A DNA stretch of 64,000 bases. It comes from Sipunculus nudus. Lineage: Eukaryota > Annelida > Sipuncula > Golfingiida > Sipunculidae. This document shows positions 62,301 through 64,000 of the stretch, in pieces. Positions within the stretch are counted from its first letter, which is position 1, and every line of letters begins with the position of its first letter. A program made the translations under genes and the position numbers. The stretch is taken from NCBI GenBank assembly GCA_026874595.1, contig CM049317.1, forward strand, positions 74,098,618 through 74,162,617, in the 5' to 3' direction. The notes under the pieces are model-generated. The model searched no databases. It was not told the origin of the DNA and worked only from the letters and a program-made list of their open reading frames with translations.

Positions 62301-63445
62301 GGATGATCCTGATAGAGGCGTGTTCTTTATAGAGGGGTGGTCCTGATGGAGGCGTGTTCTTTATAGAGGGGTGGTCCTGATAGAGGCGTGTTCTTTATAG
62401 AGGGGTGGTCCTGATAGAGGCGTGTTCTTTATAGAGGGGTGGTCCTGATAGAGGCGTGTTCTTAATAGAGGGGTGATCCTGATAGAGGCGTGTTCTTTAT
62501 AGAGGGGTGGTCCTGATAGAGGCGTGTTCTTAATAGAGGGGTGGTCCTGATAGAGGCGTGTTTATTATAGAGGGGTGGTCCTGATAGAGGCGTGTTCTTT
62601 ATAGAGGGGTGATCCTGATAGAGGCGTGTTCTTTATAGAGGGGTGGTCCTGATAGAGGCGTGTTCTTTATAGAGGGGTGGTCCTGATAGAGGCGTGTTCT
62701 TAATAGAGGGGTGGTCCTGATAGAGGCGTGTTAATTATAGAGGGGTGGTCCTGATAGAGGCGTGTTCTTTATAGAGGATGATCCTGATAGAGGCGTGTTC
62801 TTTATAGAGGGGTGGTCCTGATGGAGGCGTGTTCTTTTTAGAGGGGTGGTCCTGATAGAGGCGTGTTCTTTATAGAGGGGTGGTCCTGATAGAGGCGTGT
62901 TCTTTATAGAGGGGTGGTCCTGATAGAGGCGTGTTCTTTATAGAGGGGTGGTCCTGAATGAGGCGTGTTCTTAATAGAGGGGTGGTCCTGATAGAGGCGT
63001 GTTCTTAATAGAGGGGTAGTCCTGATAGAGGCGTGTTTATTATAGAGGGGTGGTCCTGATAGAGGCGTGTTCTTTATAGAGGATGATCCTGATAGAGGCG
63101 TGTTCTTTATAGAGGGGTGGTCCTGATGGAGGCGTGTTCTTTATAGAGGGGTGGTCCTGATGGAGGCGTGTTCTTTATAGAGGGGTGGTCCTGATAGAGG
63201 CGTGTCCTTTATAGAGGGGTGGTCCTGATAGAGGCGTGTTCTTTATAGAGGGGTGGTCCTGATAGAGGCGTGTTCTTTATAGAGGGGTGATCCTGATAGA
63301 GGCGTGTTCTTTATAGAGGGGTGGTCCTGATAGAGGCGTGTTCTCTATAGAAGGGTGGTCATGATAGAAGGGTTAATCTGATAGCGGGCCAATCGTGATA
63401 GAGGGGTAATCCTGATGGAGGCGTGTTCTTTATAGAGGGGTGGTC
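51995..63445 (+). repeat. ~5.725-kb tandem duplication inside the 34-bp array
   Basis: Markers repeat at a constant 5,724-5,726 bp: 52206/57930, 52565/58289, the expanded G run at ~53415/59140, and the 'ggttaatctgatagcggg' blocks at 54285/60010, 54642/60367, 55914/61640 and 57645/63371. The copies meet near 57,720 and differ at only a few bases. Within each copy a 1,629-1,731-bp sub-repeat is also present two to three times. Confidence 0.85.
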
Positions 63446-64000
63446 CTGATAGAGGCGTGTTCTTTATAGAGAGGTGGTCCTGATAGAGGCGTGTTCTTTA
63501 TAAAGGGGTGGTCCTGATATAGGCGTGTTCTTTATAGAGGGGTGGTCCTGAATGAGGCGTGTTCTTAATAGAGGGGTGGTCCTGATAGAGGCGTGTTCTT
63601 AATAGAGGGGTGGTCCTGATAGAGGCGTGTTTATTATAGAGGGGTGGTCCTGATAGAGGCGTGTTCTTTATAGAGGGGTGGTCCTGATAGAGACGTGTTC
63701 TCTATAGAAGGGTGGTCATGATAGAAGGGTTAATCTGATAGCGGGCCAATCGTGATAGAGGGGTGATCCTGATGGAGGCGTGTTCTTTATAGAGGGGTGG
63801 TCCTGATAGAGGCCTGTTCTTAATAGAGGGGTGGTCCTGATAGAGGCGTGTTCTTAATAGAGGGGTAGTCCTGATAGAGGCGTGTTTATTATAGAGGGGT
63901 GGTCCTGATAGAGGCGTGTTCTTTATAGAGGATGATCCTGATAGAGGCGTGTTCTTTATAGAGGGGTGGTCCTGATGGAGGCGTGTTCTTTATAGAGGGG

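Larger units (their letters stand above)
44832..64000 (+). repeat. 34-bp (2 x 17-bp) satellite array, runs off the window
   Basis: More than 19 kb of head-to-tail repeats, about 560 copies. The 34-bp unit is two related 17-mers, TAGAGGGGTGGTCCTGA then TAGAGGCGTGTTCTTTA, identical at about 11 of 17 positions. The plus strand is strongly G-rich (13 G against 4 C per unit). Since 34 is not a multiple of three and both halves carry stop triplets, no long frame exists. From 44.83 to ~46.76 kb other 17-mer types are interspersed (TAGCGGGCCGATCTTGA, TAGAGGGGTTAATCTGA, TAGCGGGCCAAACGTGA). From ~46.8 kb the two-part unit dominates. Higher-order periods of 442, ~1,800 and ~5,725 bp are superimposed. 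The right boundary is outside the window. Confidence 0.97.

Noticed and set aside
44832-64000. CRISPR array or coding repeat in the 34-bp array
   Set aside because: There are no spacers; the 34-bp length and internal TAG/TGA triplets close all plus frames.
44832-64000. Telomeric repeat
   Set aside because: The unit is not TTAGGG or a simple variant of it, and both the 17- and 34-bp forms differ from known telomere motifs.

Overview
This is a stretch of animal nuclear DNA, most likely from a mollusc and probably a bivalve. The background is AT-rich with no operon-like coding and no complete protein gene. Microsatellites, minisatellites and decayed transposons are abundant. The mollusc call is an inference. 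It rests on a nested pair of elements at 4.09-5.58 kb built like the Helentron-associated 'pearl' elements known from bivalves: subterminal inverted repeats, a short CCGT-rich microsatellite, ~180-bp core tandem repeats, a 3' stem-loop and a CTAG end.

Layout. 1-1.0 kb holds a diverged repeat family built around GGTGGCGCCACC, which returns at 41.6-42.4 kb. 1.34-7.04 kb is a diverged three-copy tandem duplication (~1.35-1.5 kb per unit); the middle copy carries the Helentron-like insertion, which itself carries a second element. 7.9-8.4 kb holds the best candidate gene start: a minus-strand exon encoding a signal-peptide-like N-terminus, a consensus splice donor, and TATA/CCAAT motifs upstream. 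10.68-12.08 kb is a pogo/Tigger-like DNA transposon with TIRs, a TA target duplication and a frameshifted DNA-binding-domain remnant. 12.1-18.5 kb is non-coding apart from a possible tRNA-derived SINE.

18.54-28.88 kb is an array of about 230 copies of a 45-bp monomer. Because 45 is a multiple of three and the monomer lacks stops in four of six frames, it produces very long spurious reading frames. It is followed at 29.0-29.2 kb by a 21-bp minisatellite. 29.2-44.8 kb is intergenic or intronic DNA with microsatellites, small minisatellites, a perfect 13-bp-arm hairpin and a second candidate signal-peptide exon (plus strand, 32.58 kb). From 44.83 kb to the window end (more than 19 kb, open-ended) runs a G-rich 34-bp satellite that is itself a dimer of a 17-bp ancestor. 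It shows nested periods of 17, 34, 442, ~1,630-1,836 and ~5,725 bp.

The two arrays make up about 46% of the window. I see no new enzymatic or defence system. The interesting content is the layered history of the satellites, the nested Helentron-like elements, and two unrelated candidate secreted-protein first exons with the same phase-1 structure. Gene calls are limited to single exons because splicing cannot be resolved without transcripts or homology searches.
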